NCBI RefSeq assembly: GCF_003386165.1
Contig: NZ_QRDV01000001.1
Location: 1,306,663-1,370,662, forward strand
Source of the DNA: Winogradskyella eximia
Lineage (GTDB): Bacteria > Bacteroidota > Bacteroidia > Flavobacteriales > Flavobacteriaceae
Length of the DNA stretch: 64,000 nt
Direction: 5' to 3'
Each line of letters opens with the position of its first letter. Position 1 is the stretch's first letter. The notes under the pieces were generated by a model, which saw only the letters and a list, made by a program, of their open reading frames with translations, had not been told where the DNA came from and did not search any database. Both the position numbers and the translations under genes were made by a program. Below, one piece after another: positions 45,262-57,476 of this stretch.

Positions 45262-45636
45262 ATGGCAGATTTAAAAGATTTCGCAGAACAATTAGTTAAC
45301 TTAACAGTAAAAGAAGTTAACGAATTAGCAACTATATTAAAAGATGAGTACGGTATTGAGCCTGCTGCTGCTGCAGTAGCTATGGCTGGTCCTGCTGCAG
45401 GTGGTGGTGACGCTGCTGAAGAGCAAACTGAATTTGATGTAATCCTTAAAGCGGCAGGTGGTTCTAAACTAGCTGTAGTAAAATTAGTTAAAGAATTAAC
45501 TGGTTTAGGTTTAAAAGAAGCAAAAGGTTTAGTTGATGATGCACCAAGCGCAATTAAAGAAGGTGTTTCTAAGGATGAAGCTGAAGGCTTAAAATCTTCT
45601 TTAGAGGAAGCAGGAGCTGAGGTAGAGCTTAAATAA
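45262..45636 (+). CDS. rplL: 50S ribosomal protein L7/L12
   Basis: Stalk protein that recruits translation factors. The 124-aa protein has an N-terminal dimerisation domain (1-35), an Ala/Gly-rich hinge (38-52), and the C-terminal domain ([39 protein letters not shown]). Strong codon bias fits very high expression. A hairpin separates it from rpoB. Confidence 0.99.
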   Translation: MADLKDFAEQLVNLTVKEVNELATILKDEYGIEPAAAAVAMAGPAAGGGDAAEEQTEFDVILKAAGGSKLAVVKLVKELTGLGLKEAKGLVDDAPSAIKEGVSKDEAEGLKSSLEEAGAEVELK

Positions 45637-45658
45637 GCATACTCATTCAACAATACAA

Positions 45659-45694
45659 GGTTTAGGTCTGGAGTCGTACTCTAAGACCTAAACC
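45659..45694 (+). terminator. rplL-rpoB attenuator hairpin
   Basis: GGTTTAGGTCT (45659-45669) pairs perfectly with AGACCTAAACC (45684-45694). Inside the loop GAGT/ACTC adds an inner stem. It is followed by ATTTTG only, a weak T tract, which fits partial termination that lowers rpoBC relative to the ribosomal proteins. Confidence 0.75.
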
Positions 45695-45757
45695 ATTTTG
45701 TGTATATAAACGTTATATGCATTTTTTAGTTTTTATTTATTAAAATCTCGTTCATCA

Positions 45758-48700
45758 ATGTTAGCAAAAAAGGCTGAAAGAATTAATTTCTCTTCTATTG
45801 TAAATAGGACAGATTACCCAGACTTTTTGGATATCCAAATTAAATCCTTCCAGGATTTTTTCCAATTAGAAACAAAGTCAGAAGAAAGGGGTACTGAAGG
45901 TTTGTACAACACCTTCATGGAGAACTTCCCAATTACAGATACACGTAATCAATTTGTATTAGAATTTTTAGATTACTTTATTGATCCACCTAGATATTCT
46001 ATTGAAGAATGTATCGAAAGAGGATTAACTTACAGTGTGCCTTTAAAAGCAAGATTGAAGTTGTATTGTACGGATCCAGAACATGAGGATTTCGAAACAA
46101 TCGTTCAAGATGTATATTTAGGTACTATTCCTTATATGACACCAAGTGGTACATTCTGTATTAATGGTGCAGAGCGTGTAGTTGTCTCTCAATTACACAG
46201 ATCACCAGGTGTATTTTTTAGCCAATCATTCCATGCTAATGGAACTAAATTGTATTCTGCAAGAGTAATTCCTTTCAAAGGATCTTGGATAGAATTTGCT
46301 ACAGACATCAATCAAGTAATGTATGCTTACATTGATAGAAAGAAAAAATTACCAGTTACAACACTTTTCCGTGCTATCGGTTTTGAGCGTGATAAAGATA
46401 TTTTAGAAATTTTTGATCTTGCAGAAGAAGTTAAAGTTTCTAAGTCTGGATTAAAGAAAGTTATTGGTCGCAAATTAGCTGCCCGTGTATTGAATACATG
46501 GCACGAAGATTTCGTTGATGAAGATACAGGTGAAGTTGTATCTATTGAGCGTAACGAAATTGTATTAGATCGTGACACAATTATAGATAAAGATAATATT
46601 GAAGAAATTCTTGAAGCTGAAGTAAAAACTATTCTTTTACATAAAGAAAGTGCTCAGCAAGGAGATTACGCAATTATTCATAATACATTACAGAAGGATC
46701 CAACAAATTCTGAAAAAGAAGCTGTTGAGCACATCTACCGTCAATTACGTAATGCTGAGCCGCCAGATGAGGAAACTGCTCGTGGTATTATAGACAAATT
46801 ATTCTTCTCTGACCAACGTTACTCTTTAGGTGAAGTAGGTCGTTACAGAATGAACAAGAAATTACAGTTAGATATCGGTATGGATAAGCAAGTGCTTACC
46901 AAAGAAGATATTATAACGATTATAAAATATTTAATCGAGCTTATTAACTCTAAAGCAGAGATTGATGATATTGATCACTTATCTAACCGTCGTGTACGTA
47001 CAGTTGGTGAGCAGTTATCTTCTCAGTTTGGTGTTGGTCTTGCTCGTATGGCACGTACTATCCGTGAGCGTATGAATGTACGTGATAACGAAGTATTTAC
47101 TCCAATTGATTTAATTAATGCAAAGACCTTATCGTCTGTTATTAATTCATTCTTTGGTACTAACCAGTTGTCTCAATTTATGGATCAAACGAATCCTCTT
47201 GCAGAGATTACGCATAAGCGTCGTCTTTCAGCATTAGGACCAGGTGGTTTATCTAGAGAAAGAGCAGGTTTCGAAGTACGTGATGTTCACTATACACACT
47301 ATGGACGTCTATGTCCTATTGAAACACCAGAAGGACCAAACATTGGTTTAATTTCTTCTTTATCTGTATTTGCAAAAGTGAATTCAATGGGATTCATTGA
47401 AACTCCATATCGTAAAGTTGAAAATGGTGTTGTTGATATTAAAAATGCTCCAACGTACTTAAGTGCGGAAGAGGAGGAAGATATGTTAATCGCTCAAGCA
47501 ACTATCAAAGTTGATGAAGATGGTAAAATCTTAGCTGATAAAATTATTTCTCGTCAAGAAGGTGATTTCCCAGTTATTGATCCAACACAAGTAGATTATA
47601 CTGATGTTGCACCTAATCAGATTACTTCAATATCTGCATCGTTAATTCCATTCTTAGAACATGATGATGCCAACCGTGCATTAATGGGATCTAACATGAT
47701 GCGTCAGGCCGTTCCTTTATTACGTCCAGAAGCACCAATTGTAGGTACAGGTTTAGAACGTCAGGTGGCTTCAGATTCTAGAGTATTAATTAATGCTGAA
47801 GGAGCTGGTACTGTTGAATATGTTGATGCTGAAAAAATCACCATAAGATACGAGCGTACTGAAGAAGAAGCAATGGTTAGCTTTGAAAGTGATACTAAAA
47901 CATATCCTTTAGTTAAATTTAGAAAAACAAATCAAGGAACATCTATCAACTTAAAGCCAATCGTAGTGAAAGGTGATAAAGTTGCAAAAGGACAAGTTCT
48001 TTGTGAAGGTTATGCAACTGAAAATGGGGAATTAGCACTTGGTAGAAATATGAAAGTAGCCTTTATGCCTTGGAAAGGGTATAACTTTGAGGACGCTATC
48101 GTAATTTCAGAAAAAGTAGTTAGAGAAGATGTATTTACATCTATTCACATTGATGAGTACTCTTTAGAAGTTAGAGATACTAAATTAGGTAACGAAGAGT
48201 TAACTAATGATATTCCTAACGTGTCTGAAGAAGCGACTAAAGATTTAGATGAAAATGGTATGATTCGCATTGGTGCGGAAATCAAACCAGGTGATATCTT
48301 AATTGGTAAGATTACTCCTAAAGGTGAATCTGATCCAACTCCAGAAGAGAAACTTCTTAGAGCTATCTTTGGTGATAAAGCAGGTGATGTAAAAGATGCG
48401 TCTTTAAAAGCATCTCCATCTCTTAACGGTGTTGTAATTAATAAAAAATTATTCGCTAGAGCCGTAAAAGATAAACGCAAGAGAGCACAAGATAAAGAAG
48501 ATATTGAAGCATTAGAAAATGCTTATGACAATAGATTTGATGATCTTAAAAATGTTGTAGTAGAAAAATTATTCAATATTGTTAATGGTAAAACTGCTCA
48601 AGGTATTTATAACGATTTAGGTGAAGAAATTATCCCTAAAGGTAAGAAGTATACCTTAAAGATGTTAAATGCTGTAGATGATTATACGCATTTAACTTCT

Positions 48701-49570
48701 GGAAAATGGACTACTGATGACCATACTAATGAAATGGTTGCAGATTTAATCCATAATTATAAAATTAAGGAAAATGATCTTCAAGGATCTTTAAGACGTG
48801 AGAAGTTTACAGTTTCTGTAGGAGATGAATTACCTGCAGGTATCATAAAATTAGCTAAAGTTTACATCGCTAAAAAACGTAAACTGAAAGTTGGTGATAA
48901 GATGGCGGGTCGTCACGGTAACAAAGGTATTGTTGCTCGTATCGTTCGTCAAGAAGATATGCCTTTCTTAGAAGATGGAACTCCAGTTGATATTGTATTA
49001 AATCCACTTGGTGTACCTTCTCGTATGAATATTGGTCAGATTTATGAAACCGTTTTAGGTTGGGCTGGTCAAGATTTAGGGAAAACGTATGCAACTCCTA
49101 TCTTTGATGGTGCAACTTTAGATCAAATTAACGCATATACAGATGAAGCTGGTATCCCTAGATTTGGTCATACATATTTATATGATGGTGGAACAGGAGA
49201 TCGTTTTGATCAACCAGCAACAGTTGGTGTAATCTATATGATTAAACTTGGTCACATGATTGATGATAAGATGCACGCACGTTCAATAGGACCGTACTCA
49301 TTAATTACACAACAACCATTAGGTGGTAAAGCACAATTTGGTGGTCAGCGTTTTGGTGAGATGGAAGTATGGGCACTTGAAGCTTATGGAGCATCAAGTA
49401 CATTACGTGAGATCTTAACTGTAAAATCAGATGATGTTATTGGTAGAGCTAAAACTTACGAAGCAATCGTTAAGGGTGAGCCAATGCCAGAACCAGGACT
49501 TCCAGAATCGTTCAACGTACTTATGCACGAATTGAAAGGTTTAGGATTAGATATTAGATTAGAAGAATAA
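45758..49570 (+). CDS. rpoB: DNA-directed RNA polymerase subunit beta
   Basis: Catalytic subunit of RNA polymerase. The 1270-aa protein spans all conserved beta regions, including the rifampicin-binding section with [34 protein letters not shown], where susceptible-type residues are present at the classic positions ([11 protein letters not shown]). The end has [23 protein letters not shown] and the terminal clamp segment. rpoC follows after 73 bp. Confidence 0.99.
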   Translation: MLAKKAERINFSSIVNRTDYPDFLDIQIKSFQDFFQLETKSEERGTEGLYNTFMENFPITDTRNQFVLEFLDYFIDPPRYSIEECIERGLTYSVPLKARLKLYCTDPEHEDFETIVQDVYLGTIPYMTPSGTFCINGAERVVVSQLHRSPGVFFSQSFHANGTKLYSARVIPFKGSWIEFATDINQVMYAYIDRKKKLPVTTLFRAIGFERDKDILEIFDLAEEVKVSKSGLKKVIGRKLAARVLNTWHEDFVDEDTGEVVSIERNEIVLDRDTIIDKDNIEEILEAEVKTILLHKESAQQGDYAIIHNTLQKDPTNSEKEAVEHIYRQLRNAEPPDEETARGIIDKLFFSDQRYSLGEVGRYRMNKKLQLDIGMDKQVLTKEDIITIIKYLIELINSKAEIDDIDHLSNRRVRTVGEQLSSQFGVGLARMARTIRERMNVRDNEVFTPIDLINAKTLSSVINSFFGTNQLSQFMDQTNPLAEITHKRRLSALGPGGLSRERAGFEVRDVHYTHYGRLCPIETPEGPNIGLISSLSVFAKVNSMGFIETPYRKVENGVVDIKNAPTYLSAEEEEDMLIAQATIKVDEDGKILADKIISRQEGDFPVIDPTQVDYTDVAPNQITSISASLIPFLEHDDANRALMGSNMMRQAVPLLRPEAPIVGTGLERQVASDSRVLINAEGAGTVEYVDAEKITIRYERTEEEAMVSFESDTKTYPLVKFRKTNQGTSINLKPIVVKGDKVAKGQVLCEGYATENGELALGRNMKVAFMPWKGYNFEDAIVISEKVVREDVFTSIHIDEYSLEVRDTKLGNEELTNDIPNVSEEATKDLDENGMIRIGAEIKPGDILIGKITPKGESDPTPEEKLLRAIFGDKAGDVKDASLKASPSLNGVVINKKLFARAVKDKRKRAQDKEDIEALENAYDNRFDDLKNVVVEKLFNIVNGKTAQGIYNDLGEEIIPKGKKYTLKMLNAVDDYTHLTSGKWTTDDHTNEMVADLIHNYKIKENDLQGSLRREKFTVSVGDELPAGIIKLAKVYIAKKRKLKVGDKMAGRHGNKGIVARIVRQEDMPFLEDGTPVDIVLNPLGVPSRMNIGQIYETVLGWAGQDLGKTYATPIFDGATLDQINAYTDEAGIPRFGHTYLYDGGTGDRFDQPATVGVIYMIKLGHMIDDKMHARSIGPYSLITQQPLGGKAQFGGQRFGEMEVWALEAYGASSTLREILTVKSDDVIGRAKTYEAIVKGEPMPEPGLPESFNVLMHELKGLGLDIRLEE

Positions 49571-49643
49571 AAAATAGTAGCCAGTCATCAGTATGTAGTA
49601 GTCACTGCATACTGAAGACTGAAGACTGAATACTATAAAGAAC
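49571..49643. repeat. Repetitive palindromic spacer between rpoB and rpoC
   Basis: The 73-base spacer is built from variants of AGTC, CAGT and ACTG. AGTCATCAGTATG (49583-49595) pairs with CATACTGAAGACT (49608-49620) with one mismatch, and GAAGACT-type heptamers repeat in tandem (ACTGAAG ACTGAAG ACTGAAT, 49611-49631). No T tract follows. It may be a small dispersed repeat inserted in the operon. Confidence 0.65.
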
Positions 49644-52600
49644 ATGGCAAGAAAACAAGATAAGAATACAGTACAGAAATTTAACAAAATTTCTATTGGT
49701 TTAGCATCTCCTGAGTCTGTTTTAGCAGCATCTCGTGGTGAGGTATTAAAGCCAGAAACTATTAATTATCGAACTCACAAACCAGAAAGAGATGGTTTGT
49801 TCTGTGAGCGTATTTTTGGTCCTGTAAAGGATTTTGAATGTGCTTGTGGTAAATATAAAAGAATACGTTACAAAGGTATTGTATGTGACCGTTGTGGTGT
49901 AGAAGTAACAGAAAAGAAAGTACGTAGAGATCGTGTTGGGCACATTAATTTAGTGGTACCTGTAGCGCATATCTGGTATTTCCGTTCGTTACCTAATAAA
50001 ATTGGTTACCTTCTTGGATTACCATCTAAGAAATTAGATATGATAATCTATTATGAGCGCTATGTGGTTATTCAATCAGGTATTGCTATGAATGCTGAAG
50101 GAGAACCAGTTCAAAAAATGGATTTCCTTACAGAAGAAGAGTACCTTAATATTTTAGAATCACTTCCTAAAGAAAACCAATATTTAGATGATACAGACCC
50201 TAACAAATTCATCGCTAAGATGGGTGCTGAGTGTCTTATCGATTTGTTAGCTCGTATTGATTTAGATGAATTGTCATATGAATTAAGACATAAAGCAAAT
50301 AATGAAACATCTAAGCAACGTAAAACTGAAGCTTTAAAGCGTTTACAAGTTGTAGAGGCATTTAGAGATTCAAATTTAAATAGAGAGAACAGACCTGAGT
50401 GGATGATTATGAAGGCTGTTCCTGTAATTCCACCAGAATTAAGACCTTTAGTGCCTTTAGATGGTGGTCGTTTTGCGACTTCAGATTTAAATGATTTATA
50501 CCGTCGTGTAATTATCCGTAACAACCGTCTTAAAAGATTAGTTGAGATAAAAGCACCAGAAGTGATTTTACGTAATGAGAAACGTATGTTACAAGAATCA
50601 GTAGATTCATTATTTGATAACACACGTAAATCATCTGCTGTAAAAACAGATTCTAACAGACCATTAAAATCATTATCAGATTCACTTAAAGGTAAGCAAG
50701 GACGTTTCCGTCAAAACTTACTTGGTAAGCGTGTTGATTATTCTGCACGTTCTGTAATTGTTGTTGGACCAGAATTAAGATTATTTGAATGTGGATTGCC
50801 TAAAGGTATGGCAGCAGAACTTTACAAGCCTTTTATCATCAGAAAACTGATAGAGAGAGGTATCGTAAAGACTGTAAAATCTGCAAAGAAAATTATAGAT
50901 AGAAAAGAGCCTGTAGTTTGGGATATCTTAGAGAATGTTTTAAAAGGACATCCAGTGCTTTTAAATCGTGCTCCTACTTTACACAGACTTGGTATACAAG
51001 CATTCCAACCTAAACTTATCGAAGGTAAAGCAATTCAGTTACACCCATTAGTGTGTACTGCATTTAATGCCGATTTCGATGGTGACCAGATGGCAGTACA
51101 TTTACCATTAGGACCAGAAGCTATTTTAGAATGTCAGATGTTAATGTTGGCTTCACATAATATATTGAACCCAGCAAACGGTTCTCCAGTTACTGTACCT
51201 TCTCAGGATATGGTACTTGGTTTATATTATATGACTAAACTTAGAAAATCTACTCCAGAAGTGCCAATTAAAGGAGAGGGGTTAACTTTTTATTCTCCTC
51301 AAGAAGTTACAATAGCTTACAATGAGAAGAAAGTTGACTTAAATGCTGGTATTAAGGTAAGAACTTTTGATTTTAATGAAGAAGGAGAATTAACTAAGCA
51401 AATTATAGAAACAACTGTTGGTCGTGTACTTTTCAACGAAAAAGTACCAGCAGCAGCAGGTTATATTAATGAAGTATTAACTAAAAAGTCTTTAAGAGAA
51501 ATCATTCATGGTATTCTTAAAAAGACTAGTGTACCTGAAACTGCAGATTTCCTTGATGAGATTAAAACACAAGGTTATAAATTTGCATTCCAAGGTGGAC
51601 TATCATTTAGTTTAGGTGATATTATTATTCCTGCAGAAAAGCAAGGAATGATTGATGCTGCTAATAAACAAGTTGATGGTATTATGGGTAACTATAATAT
51701 GGGACTTATTACCAACAACGAACGTTATAATCAAGTTATTGATATTTGGACATCAACCAATGCTGAATTGACTGAATTGTCAATGAAACGTATTCGTGAA
51801 GATCAACAAGGATTTAACTCGGTATTTATGATGCTTGACTCTGGTGCAAGGGGTTCTAAAGAACAGATTCGTCAGTTAACAGGTATGCGTGGATTAATGG
51901 CTAAACCTAAAAAATCTACAGCAGCAGGTGGTGAAATTATTGAAAATCCAATTCTTTCTAACTTTAAGGAAGGTCTTTCAATTTTAGAATACTTTATCTC
52001 TACTCACGGTGCACGTAAAGGACTTGCAGATACGGCTCTTAAAACTGCCGATGCTGGTTACTTAACACGTCGTTTAGTAGATGTATCTCAAGATGTTATT
52101 GTTTATGAAGAAGATTGTGGTACGCTAAGAGGAATCGAAGTTTCTGCACTTAAGAAAAACGAAGAAATTGTTGAAAGTTTAGAAGGTAGAATCGTTGGTA
52201 GAACATCTCTTAATGATGTTTACAATCCATTAACTGAAGAGTTATTGGTAGAAGCTGGTGGTCATATTAATGATATTATCGCTAAGAAAATTGGAGACTC
52301 TCCGTTAGAGTCTATTGAAGTACGTTCTCCATTATCTTGTGAAGCTAAAAAAGGGATTTGTGTTAAATGTTATGGTCGTAACCTAGCTACTGGTAAATTA
52401 GTACAACGTGGTGAAGCTGTAGGTGTAGTTGCTGCTCAATCTATTGGTGAGCCTGGTACGCAGTTAACATTACGTACATTCCACGTTGGTGGTATTGCAG
52501 GTAACATTTCTGAAGAAAATAAATTAACTGTAAAGTTTGATGGTATTGCAGAAATTGAAGATTTAAAAACTGTTAAATCAAAAGATAAAGAAGGTAATGA

Positions 52601-53945
52601 GGTTGATGTTGTCATCTCAAGAACTTCAGAATTGAAATTGGTTGATGCTAAAACCGGAATCATTTTAAGTACAAATAATATTCCTTATGGTTCTTTTATT
52701 TATGTTAATAATGGAAGTAAACTTAAGAAGGGTGATGTAATTTGTGAATGGGATCCATATAACGGTGTAATTATTTCAGAATTTGCTGGTAAAGTGAAGT
52801 ATGAAAACATCGAACAAGGCGTTACATATCAAGTTGAAATTGATGAACAAACTGGTTTCCAAGAGAAAGTTATTTCTGAATCTAGAAACAAGAAGTTGAT
52901 TCCAACATTATTGATTGAAGATTCTAAAGGTGAAACTATCCGTTCTTATAACTTACCAGTTGGTGCCCACATTATGATTGATGATGGTGATAAAATTGAT
53001 ATTGGTAAGATTTTGGTTAAAATACCTCGTAAATCATCTAAAGCAGGTGATATTACTGGTGGTCTACCTCGTGTAACAGAATTATTTGAAGCACGTAACC
53101 CTTCTAATCCTGCTGTAGTAAGTGCGATTGATGGTGTGGTTTCATTTGGTAAAATTAAGCGTGGTAACCGTGAGATTATAATCGAATCTAAATTAGGAGA
53201 GGTTAAGAAATACTTAGTAAAATTATCTAATCAGATTCTTGTTCAAGAGAATGATTATGTAAAAGCAGGTATGCCTTTATCTGATGGTTCTGTTACACCA
53301 AACGATATTCTTAACATTAAAGGCCCGTCGGCAGTTCAACAATACTTAGTGAATGAAGTACAAGAAGTATATCGTTTACAAGGTGTGAAAATTAATGATA
53401 AGCACTTCGAAGTTGTTGTAAGACAAATGATGCGTAAAGTTAGAATTATTGATTCTGGAGATACTATTTTCTTAGAAAATCAATTAGTACACAAATCAGA
53501 TTTCATTGAAGAAAACGATAAGATTTTCGGAATGAAAGTGGTTGAAGATGCGGGTGATTCTGATAATATGAAATCTGGTCAAATTGTAACAGTTAGAGAT
53601 TTGAGAGATGAAAACTCTAGCTTACGAAGAGAAGATAAAAATCTTGTAACTGCAAGAGATGCTAGTCCGGCGACTGCAACTCCAATATTACAAGGTATTA
53701 CTAGAGCTTCATTACAAACTAAGTCGTTTATATCAGCGGCATCGTTCCAAGAAACTACAAAAGTTCTTAACGAAGCAGCAGTAAATGGTAAGGTAGATTC
53801 TTTAGAAGGACTTAAAGAAAATGTAATTGTAGGTCATAGAATACCAGCAGGTACAGGTGTTAGAGAATACGAAAACATCATCGTTGGTTCTAAAGCAGAA
53901 TTTAATGAAATGATGAAGGCTAAAGAAGAAATGAATTTTAATTAA
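49644..53945 (+). CDS. rpoC: DNA-directed RNA polymerase subunit beta'
   Basis: Carries the active-site magnesium of RNA polymerase. The 1433-aa protein has the N-terminal zinc-binding motif CACGKYK...CDRCG (near residues 66-84), the catalytic motif NADFDGDQ with D477, D479 and D481, the trigger loop region [22 protein letters not shown], and the second zinc site ([13 protein letters not shown]). The Bacteroidota-type C-terminal extension ends EMNFN. A strong palindromic terminator follows. Confidence 0.99.
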   Translation: MARKQDKNTVQKFNKISIGLASPESVLAASRGEVLKPETINYRTHKPERDGLFCERIFGPVKDFECACGKYKRIRYKGIVCDRCGVEVTEKKVRRDRVGHINLVVPVAHIWYFRSLPNKIGYLLGLPSKKLDMIIYYERYVVIQSGIAMNAEGEPVQKMDFLTEEEYLNILESLPKENQYLDDTDPNKFIAKMGAECLIDLLARIDLDELSYELRHKANNETSKQRKTEALKRLQVVEAFRDSNLNRENRPEWMIMKAVPVIPPELRPLVPLDGGRFATSDLNDLYRRVIIRNNRLKRLVEIKAPEVILRNEKRMLQESVDSLFDNTRKSSAVKTDSNRPLKSLSDSLKGKQGRFRQNLLGKRVDYSARSVIVVGPELRLFECGLPKGMAAELYKPFIIRKLIERGIVKTVKSAKKIIDRKEPVVWDILENVLKGHPVLLNRAPTLHRLGIQAFQPKLIEGKAIQLHPLVCTAFNADFDGDQMAVHLPLGPEAILECQMLMLASHNILNPANGSPVTVPSQDMVLGLYYMTKLRKSTPEVPIKGEGLTFYSPQEVTIAYNEKKVDLNAGIKVRTFDFNEEGELTKQIIETTVGRVLFNEKVPAAAGYINEVLTKKSLREIIHGILKKTSVPETADFLDEIKTQGYKFAFQGGLSFSLGDIIIPAEKQGMIDAANKQVDGIMGNYNMGLITNNERYNQVIDIWTSTNAELTELSMKRIREDQQGFNSVFMMLDSGARGSKEQIRQLTGMRGLMAKPKKSTAAGGEIIENPILSNFKEGLSILEYFISTHGARKGLADTALKTADAGYLTRRLVDVSQDVIVYEEDCGTLRGIEVSALKKNEEIVESLEGRIVGRTSLNDVYNPLTEELLVEAGGHINDIIAKKIGDSPLESIEVRSPLSCEAKKGICVKCYGRNLATGKLVQRGEAVGVVAAQSIGEPGTQLTLRTFHVGGIAGNISEENKLTVKFDGIAEIEDLKTVKSKDKEGNEVDVVISRTSELKLVDAKTGIILSTNNIPYGSFIYVNNGSKLKKGDVICEWDPYNGVIISEFAGKVKYENIEQGVTYQVEIDEQTGFQEKVISESRNKKLIPTLLIEDSKGETIRSYNLPVGAHIMIDDGDKIDIGKILVKIPRKSSKAGDITGGLPRVTELFEARNPSNPAVVSAIDGVVSFGKIKRGNREIIIESKLGEVKKYLVKLSNQILVQENDYVKAGMPLSDGSVTPNDILNIKGPSAVQQYLVNEVQEVYRLQGVKINDKHFEVVVRQMMRKVRIIDSGDTIFLENQLVHKSDFIEENDKIFGMKVVEDAGDSDNMKSGQIVTVRDLRDENSSLRREDKNLVTARDASPATATPILQGITRASLQTKSFISAASFQETTKVLNEAAVNGKVDSLEGLKENVIVGHRIPAGTGVREYENIIVGSKAEFNEMMKAKEEMNFN

Positions 53946-54047
53946 AGGAGATTTATATTTAGCTAGCCGAAGGCGATGCAAAATATTAAAATCGAATTTA
54001 TCCTGAACTAATGTCAGAGATTCATTCTTTAAATAGTAGAATAAACC

Positions 54048-54085
54048 AAAAGCCTTCAAGTTATATAACTTGAAGGCTTTTATAT
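54048..54085 (+). terminator. Perfect palindromic terminator after rpoC
   Basis: AAAAGCCTTCAAGTTA (54048-54063) pairs perfectly with TAACTTGAAGGCTTTT (54066-54081), flanked by A- and T-rich sequence. It is the main end point of the rpo transcript and lies 20 bp before the DUF3467 gene. Confidence 0.93.
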
Positions 54086-54104
54086 TTTTAAAAAATAACA
54101 TATT

Positions 54105-54422
54105 ATGGCAGACGAAAAAATTAATCCTAAAAAAGGTCAAATAAACATCGAATTGGATGAAAAAGTAGCAGAAGGTACTTATTCCAATTTAGCAATTATA
54201 AATCATTCCGTATCAGAATTTGTAGTGGATTTTGTAAGCATTATGCCAGGAACTCCGAAAAGTAAAGTAAAGTCTCGTATCATTCTTACACCACAACATG
54301 CAAAACGTTTATTGAAAGCCTTAGGCGAAAATATTGTTCGTTTTGAAAAAGCACATGGAGAAATTAAAGATTATGAGCAACCTCCAATACCTTTAAATTT
54401 TGGACCAACGGGACAGGCATAA
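54105..54422 (+). CDS. DUF3467 domain protein
   Basis: A 105-aa soluble protein with the DUF3467 pattern: INIELDEKVAEGTYSNLAIINHSVSEFVVDFVSIMPGTPKSKVKSRIILTPQHAKRLLKAL, then PPIPLNFGPTGQA at the end. Its function is unknown, but the gene is usually found after rpoC in this lineage (from memory). It lies just after the rpoC terminator, so it either depends on read-through or has its own promoter in the terminator region. Confidence 0.88.
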   Translation: MADEKINPKKGQINIELDEKVAEGTYSNLAIINHSVSEFVVDFVSIMPGTPKSKVKSRIILTPQHAKRLLKALGENIVRFEKAHGEIKDYEQPPIPLNFGPTGQA

Positions 54423-54620
54423 GTTTATAATTAAACTTTAGTGCGTAATAGTTTTTTTCAATTATTATGTTATTATTAATTGAATTTATATATTCAAAAC
54501 AGCTTATTTTAAAGTGTGTTTAAGGTTGTTTAGTGATTCTTGCTTATATATTCATATGAAATAAAAATAACGACCTCAGAGAGGTTTTAAAACCGCTTTT
54601 AGTGATTTTACGCCTTTTAG

Positions 54621-54665
54621 ATATAAAAAAACCTTTGAATGAATAATTTAAAGTTTTTTTTATAT
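54621..54665. terminator. Bidirectional terminator between convergent genes
   Basis: ATATAAAAAAACCTTTGAA (from 54621) pairs imperfectly with TTTAAAGTTTTTTTTATAT (to 54665), with one bulge. A and T tracts lie on both sides, so it can serve the DUF3467 gene on plus and the Fe-S protein gene on minus. Confidence 0.75.
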
Positions 54666-54685
54666 CATTAAATCAATGTTGTTGT

Positions 54686-54916
54686 TTATGCAACTTCTTT
54701 TTGATTTAAATGATACTGTAAAGCTCCAGAAGGGCACTTTTTAATCTGATTAATAATGGCACCTGTTTGTGCTCCTTCGAGATCAATCCAGGGAATTACA
54801 GAGTTTCTAAATACATTAGACAATTGCTTCGCACAAAGTTGCGCATTTGCACAACATCGAGGCTTGTAGGTAACGGTAATTTCTGCGTTACTGAAAACGT
54901 TTGCGTTAATTTCCAT
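54686..54916 (-). CDS. (4Fe-4S) mono-cluster protein (YjdI/Fer4_19-like)
   Basis: A 76-aa protein of the divergent mono-cluster ferredoxin family. Cysteines occur as CCANAQLC (21, 22, 28) and CPSGAL (60), the CxxxxxC...CPxxAL pattern of YjdI-like proteins. It probably binds one 4Fe-4S cluster and carries electrons; the partner is unknown. It is a single minus-strand gene ending at a shared terminator. Confidence 0.88.
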   Translation of the reverse strand: MEINANVFSNAEITVTYKPRCCANAQLCAKQLSNVFRNSVIPWIDLEGAQTGAIINQIKKCPSGALQYHLNQKEVA

Positions 54917-55067
54917 AATAAGTAGATTAGTTTGGGGTTAATCGTATTTTGAAAGTATTGAATGAATATGGATTATTAATAAATAATAGACTATGTGTAA
55001 ATTTAATCGTTTAATTGAAATTATTTGTAGGTATATACTCTTCTAATCGATGAAATACATGCTCTAT

Positions 55068-56657
55068 TTATTCAAATTCTGATGTCATATGAAAGGTAAT
55101 ACTTGGATATTTTTGTTGAGACATCTGAAGTGAGAACATCGAATCTGCTAAAAACACCAATTGATTTTGTTTATCTCTGGCTAAATAGCGCTGTTTTACT
55201 CTAATAAATTCTTTGTATTCTTCGCTCTTTTCATTCTCTGTTTTTATCCAACAGGCTTTATGTACGTTAAGATTTTCGTAAGTACATTTTGCACCATATT
55301 CGTGCTCTAATCGGTACTGAATAACTTCATACTGCAGTGCACCTACGGTACCAATGACTTTTCGTCCATTAAAATCTAATGTAAATAATTGTGCAACACC
55401 TTCGTCCATTAATTGGTCGATACCTTTATATAGTTGCTTAGCTTTCATAGGATCAGCATTATTGATATATCTAAAATGTTCAGGAGAAAAACTAGGTACT
55501 CCTTTATAGTTTAAGATCTCACCTTCTGTTAGAGTATCTCCAATTTTAAAACTTCCAGTATCCTGAAGTCCTACGATATCACCTGGATATGAGATGTCTA
55601 CAATCTCTTTCTTCTCTGCAAAAAATGCATTAGGACTCGAAAATTTTAATTTTTTATTTTGTCTTACATGTAAATAAGGAGTGTTACGCTTAAATTCTCC
55701 TGATACAATTTTTATAAAAGCTAATCTATTTCTATGATTAGGATCCATATTGGCATGTATTTTAAAAACAAAGCCGCTAAATTGCTTTTCTTCAGGTTTA
55801 ACTAAGCGTTCTTCACTTTGTTTAGGTCTTGGTTTTGGTGCTATTTCAACAAAACAATCTAATAATTCTCTAACACCAAAATTGTTAAGTGCAGATCCAA
55901 AAAATACAGGTTGTTGCTTTCCGTTTAAATAGTCTTCTTTACTAAACTGAGGGTATATTCCTTCAACTAACTCTATCTCTTCTCTTAAGGTATTGGCTGC
56001 TTTTTTACCAACTAGTTTGTCTAATTCTGGAGAGGATAAATCGGATACCTCAATAGTTTCTTCAATATCCTTTCTGCTATCGCCAGAAAACAAATTAATA
56101 TTCTTTTCCCAGATATTGTAGATACCTTTAAAATCGTAACCCATTCCTATAGGAAAACTTAAGGGAACAACCTTTAAACCTAATTTTTGTTCAATTTCAT
56201 CTAGTAGATCAAATGCGTCTTTACCTTCTCTATCCATTTTGTTAATAAAAACAATCATTGGAATGTTTCGCATTCTACAAACTTCAACTAATTTTTCGGT
56301 TTGTTCCTCAACACCTTTAGCAACATCAATGACCACTATTACACTATCTACAGCAGTTAGGGTTCTAAATGTATCTTCAGCAAAATCTTTGTGACCAGGT
56401 GTATCTAAGATATTAATTTTAATACCGTTATATTCAAAAGCTAAAACAGAAGTAGCTACGGATATTCCACGCTGACGTTCAATTTCCATAAAGTCACTGG
56501 TAGCACCTTTCTTTATTTTGTTGCTTTTAACCGCACCAGCTTCTTGTATAGCACCACCAAATAATAGTAATTTTTCTGTAAGTGTAGTTTTACCTGCATC
56601 TGGATGAGAGATGATTCCGAACGTTCGTCGTCTATTTATTTCTGAAATAAAGCTCAT
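55068..56657 (-). CDS. prfC: Peptide chain release factor 3
   Basis: GTPase that recycles RF1/RF2 from the ribosome after peptide release. The 529-aa protein has the P-loop SHPDAGKTTLTEKLL (near 17-31), switch regions DFMEIERQRGISVATSV and LDTPGHKDF, the guanine motif NKMDRE, and the RF3-specific C-terminal domains. RF3 length and the ERQRGISV switch distinguish it from EF-G. It is a single gene with a -7 box just upstream. Confidence 0.97.
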   Translation of the reverse strand: MSFISEINRRRTFGIISHPDAGKTTLTEKLLLFGGAIQEAGAVKSNKIKKGATSDFMEIERQRGISVATSVLAFEYNGIKINILDTPGHKDFAEDTFRTLTAVDSVIVVIDVAKGVEEQTEKLVEVCRMRNIPMIVFINKMDREGKDAFDLLDEIEQKLGLKVVPLSFPIGMGYDFKGIYNIWEKNINLFSGDSRKDIEETIEVSDLSSPELDKLVGKKAANTLREEIELVEGIYPQFSKEDYLNGKQQPVFFGSALNNFGVRELLDCFVEIAPKPRPKQSEERLVKPEEKQFSGFVFKIHANMDPNHRNRLAFIKIVSGEFKRNTPYLHVRQNKKLKFSSPNAFFAEKKEIVDISYPGDIVGLQDTGSFKIGDTLTEGEILNYKGVPSFSPEHFRYINNADPMKAKQLYKGIDQLMDEGVAQLFTLDFNGRKVIGTVGALQYEVIQYRLEHEYGAKCTYENLNVHKACWIKTENEKSEEYKEFIRVKQRYLARDKQNQLVFLADSMFSLQMSQQKYPSITFHMTSEFE

Positions 56658-56679
56658 AATAATTATTGAAAAAGCAGTG

Positions 56680-56687
56680 CAAATATA
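56680..56687 (-). promoter_or_regulatory. Putative -7 promoter element of prfC
   Basis: Read on the minus strand the sequence is TATATTTG followed by CA, an exact TAnnTTTG match, 22 bases before the prfC start. A TTG lies 13 bases further upstream, which is closer than the usual -33 spacing. Confidence 0.45.
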
Positions 56688-57476
56688 TTACTTATAAGTT
56701 CAATAAGACTAACTAATCTAAAGGTTTTAATGGAAGAATCTTTTGAGATATCATTAAAATATTAATTCATGACAATAGAGAAACTATAAGTGGAAAATAT
56801 TTTTTAGCTTTTATATCATTCCTATAATCCATACTAATAATACATATATTCAGAATCTAATGATCAAATCGTATACTTATTTATATTAAAACATGCATTT
56901 TATTTGAGCTATATCACCATATTTAGGTTTTAGAACAATATGACACTTGTTCATAACATAATTTCCAAATCATTAATGCTAAAGCTTATTTTTACAGCGT
57001 TTAAAGTGATCAAGGCAGAATAATTATATGAAATTAAAAGTAAGTTAGATACGTAATAAAAAACTCACATGTTATCCATACCTTTTTTTAAATTCCATCT
57101 AGAATAGTTGCCGTAGATGTAAAATTTATGAGCCACCTTATGTCTTGGTATTTTATAAAAATTTATTGTGTAAGAATACTTACATCTTAAATTTTTTGTA
57201 ATTTTACTTTTATAAAATTATGGGATTAATTTTTTTGAAGTTGATTAATAGTAAATCTCTTCGCCAATTTAATATTTATTTTAGAATTTTAAGTGTGACT
57301 TAAGGCTTGTTTTAGGTGTCTTAAAAATTAATTATTGTACGTTATTTTCTATAGTCATATGGATTAAATCTTGCAATAAATTGTTTTGTTTGCATTTTAC
57401 CGAATATATCGGCTATTTAGTCGATGTTTTGTTTTTTTATTTGTACAAACTGAATTATACATCAACTATATAATAT
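56688..57476. other. Long AT-rich gene-free region upstream of the giant gene
   Basis: About 790 bases with no convincing reading frame on either strand, no tRNA, and no strong hairpin. The last 100 bases contain TTTTGTTTGCA (near 57385) and ATTTGTAC (near 57440), which are promoter-like but not exact matches. It probably holds the regulatory region of the giant surface-protein gene. Confidence 0.6.

Noticed and set aside
45180..45653. 157-codon antisense frame across rplL
   Set aside because: It mirrors the biased codon use of rplL (Ser/Ala/Pro-rich) and has no domain or start context; an antisense gene is not supported.
49571..49643. Possible CRISPR-like array in the rpoB-rpoC spacer
   Set aside because: Units are about 7 bases, variable and without spacers; no cas genes are present.
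50111..50623. 170-codon antisense frame inside rpoC
   Set aside because: Artefact of codon bias in a highly conserved gene on the other strand.
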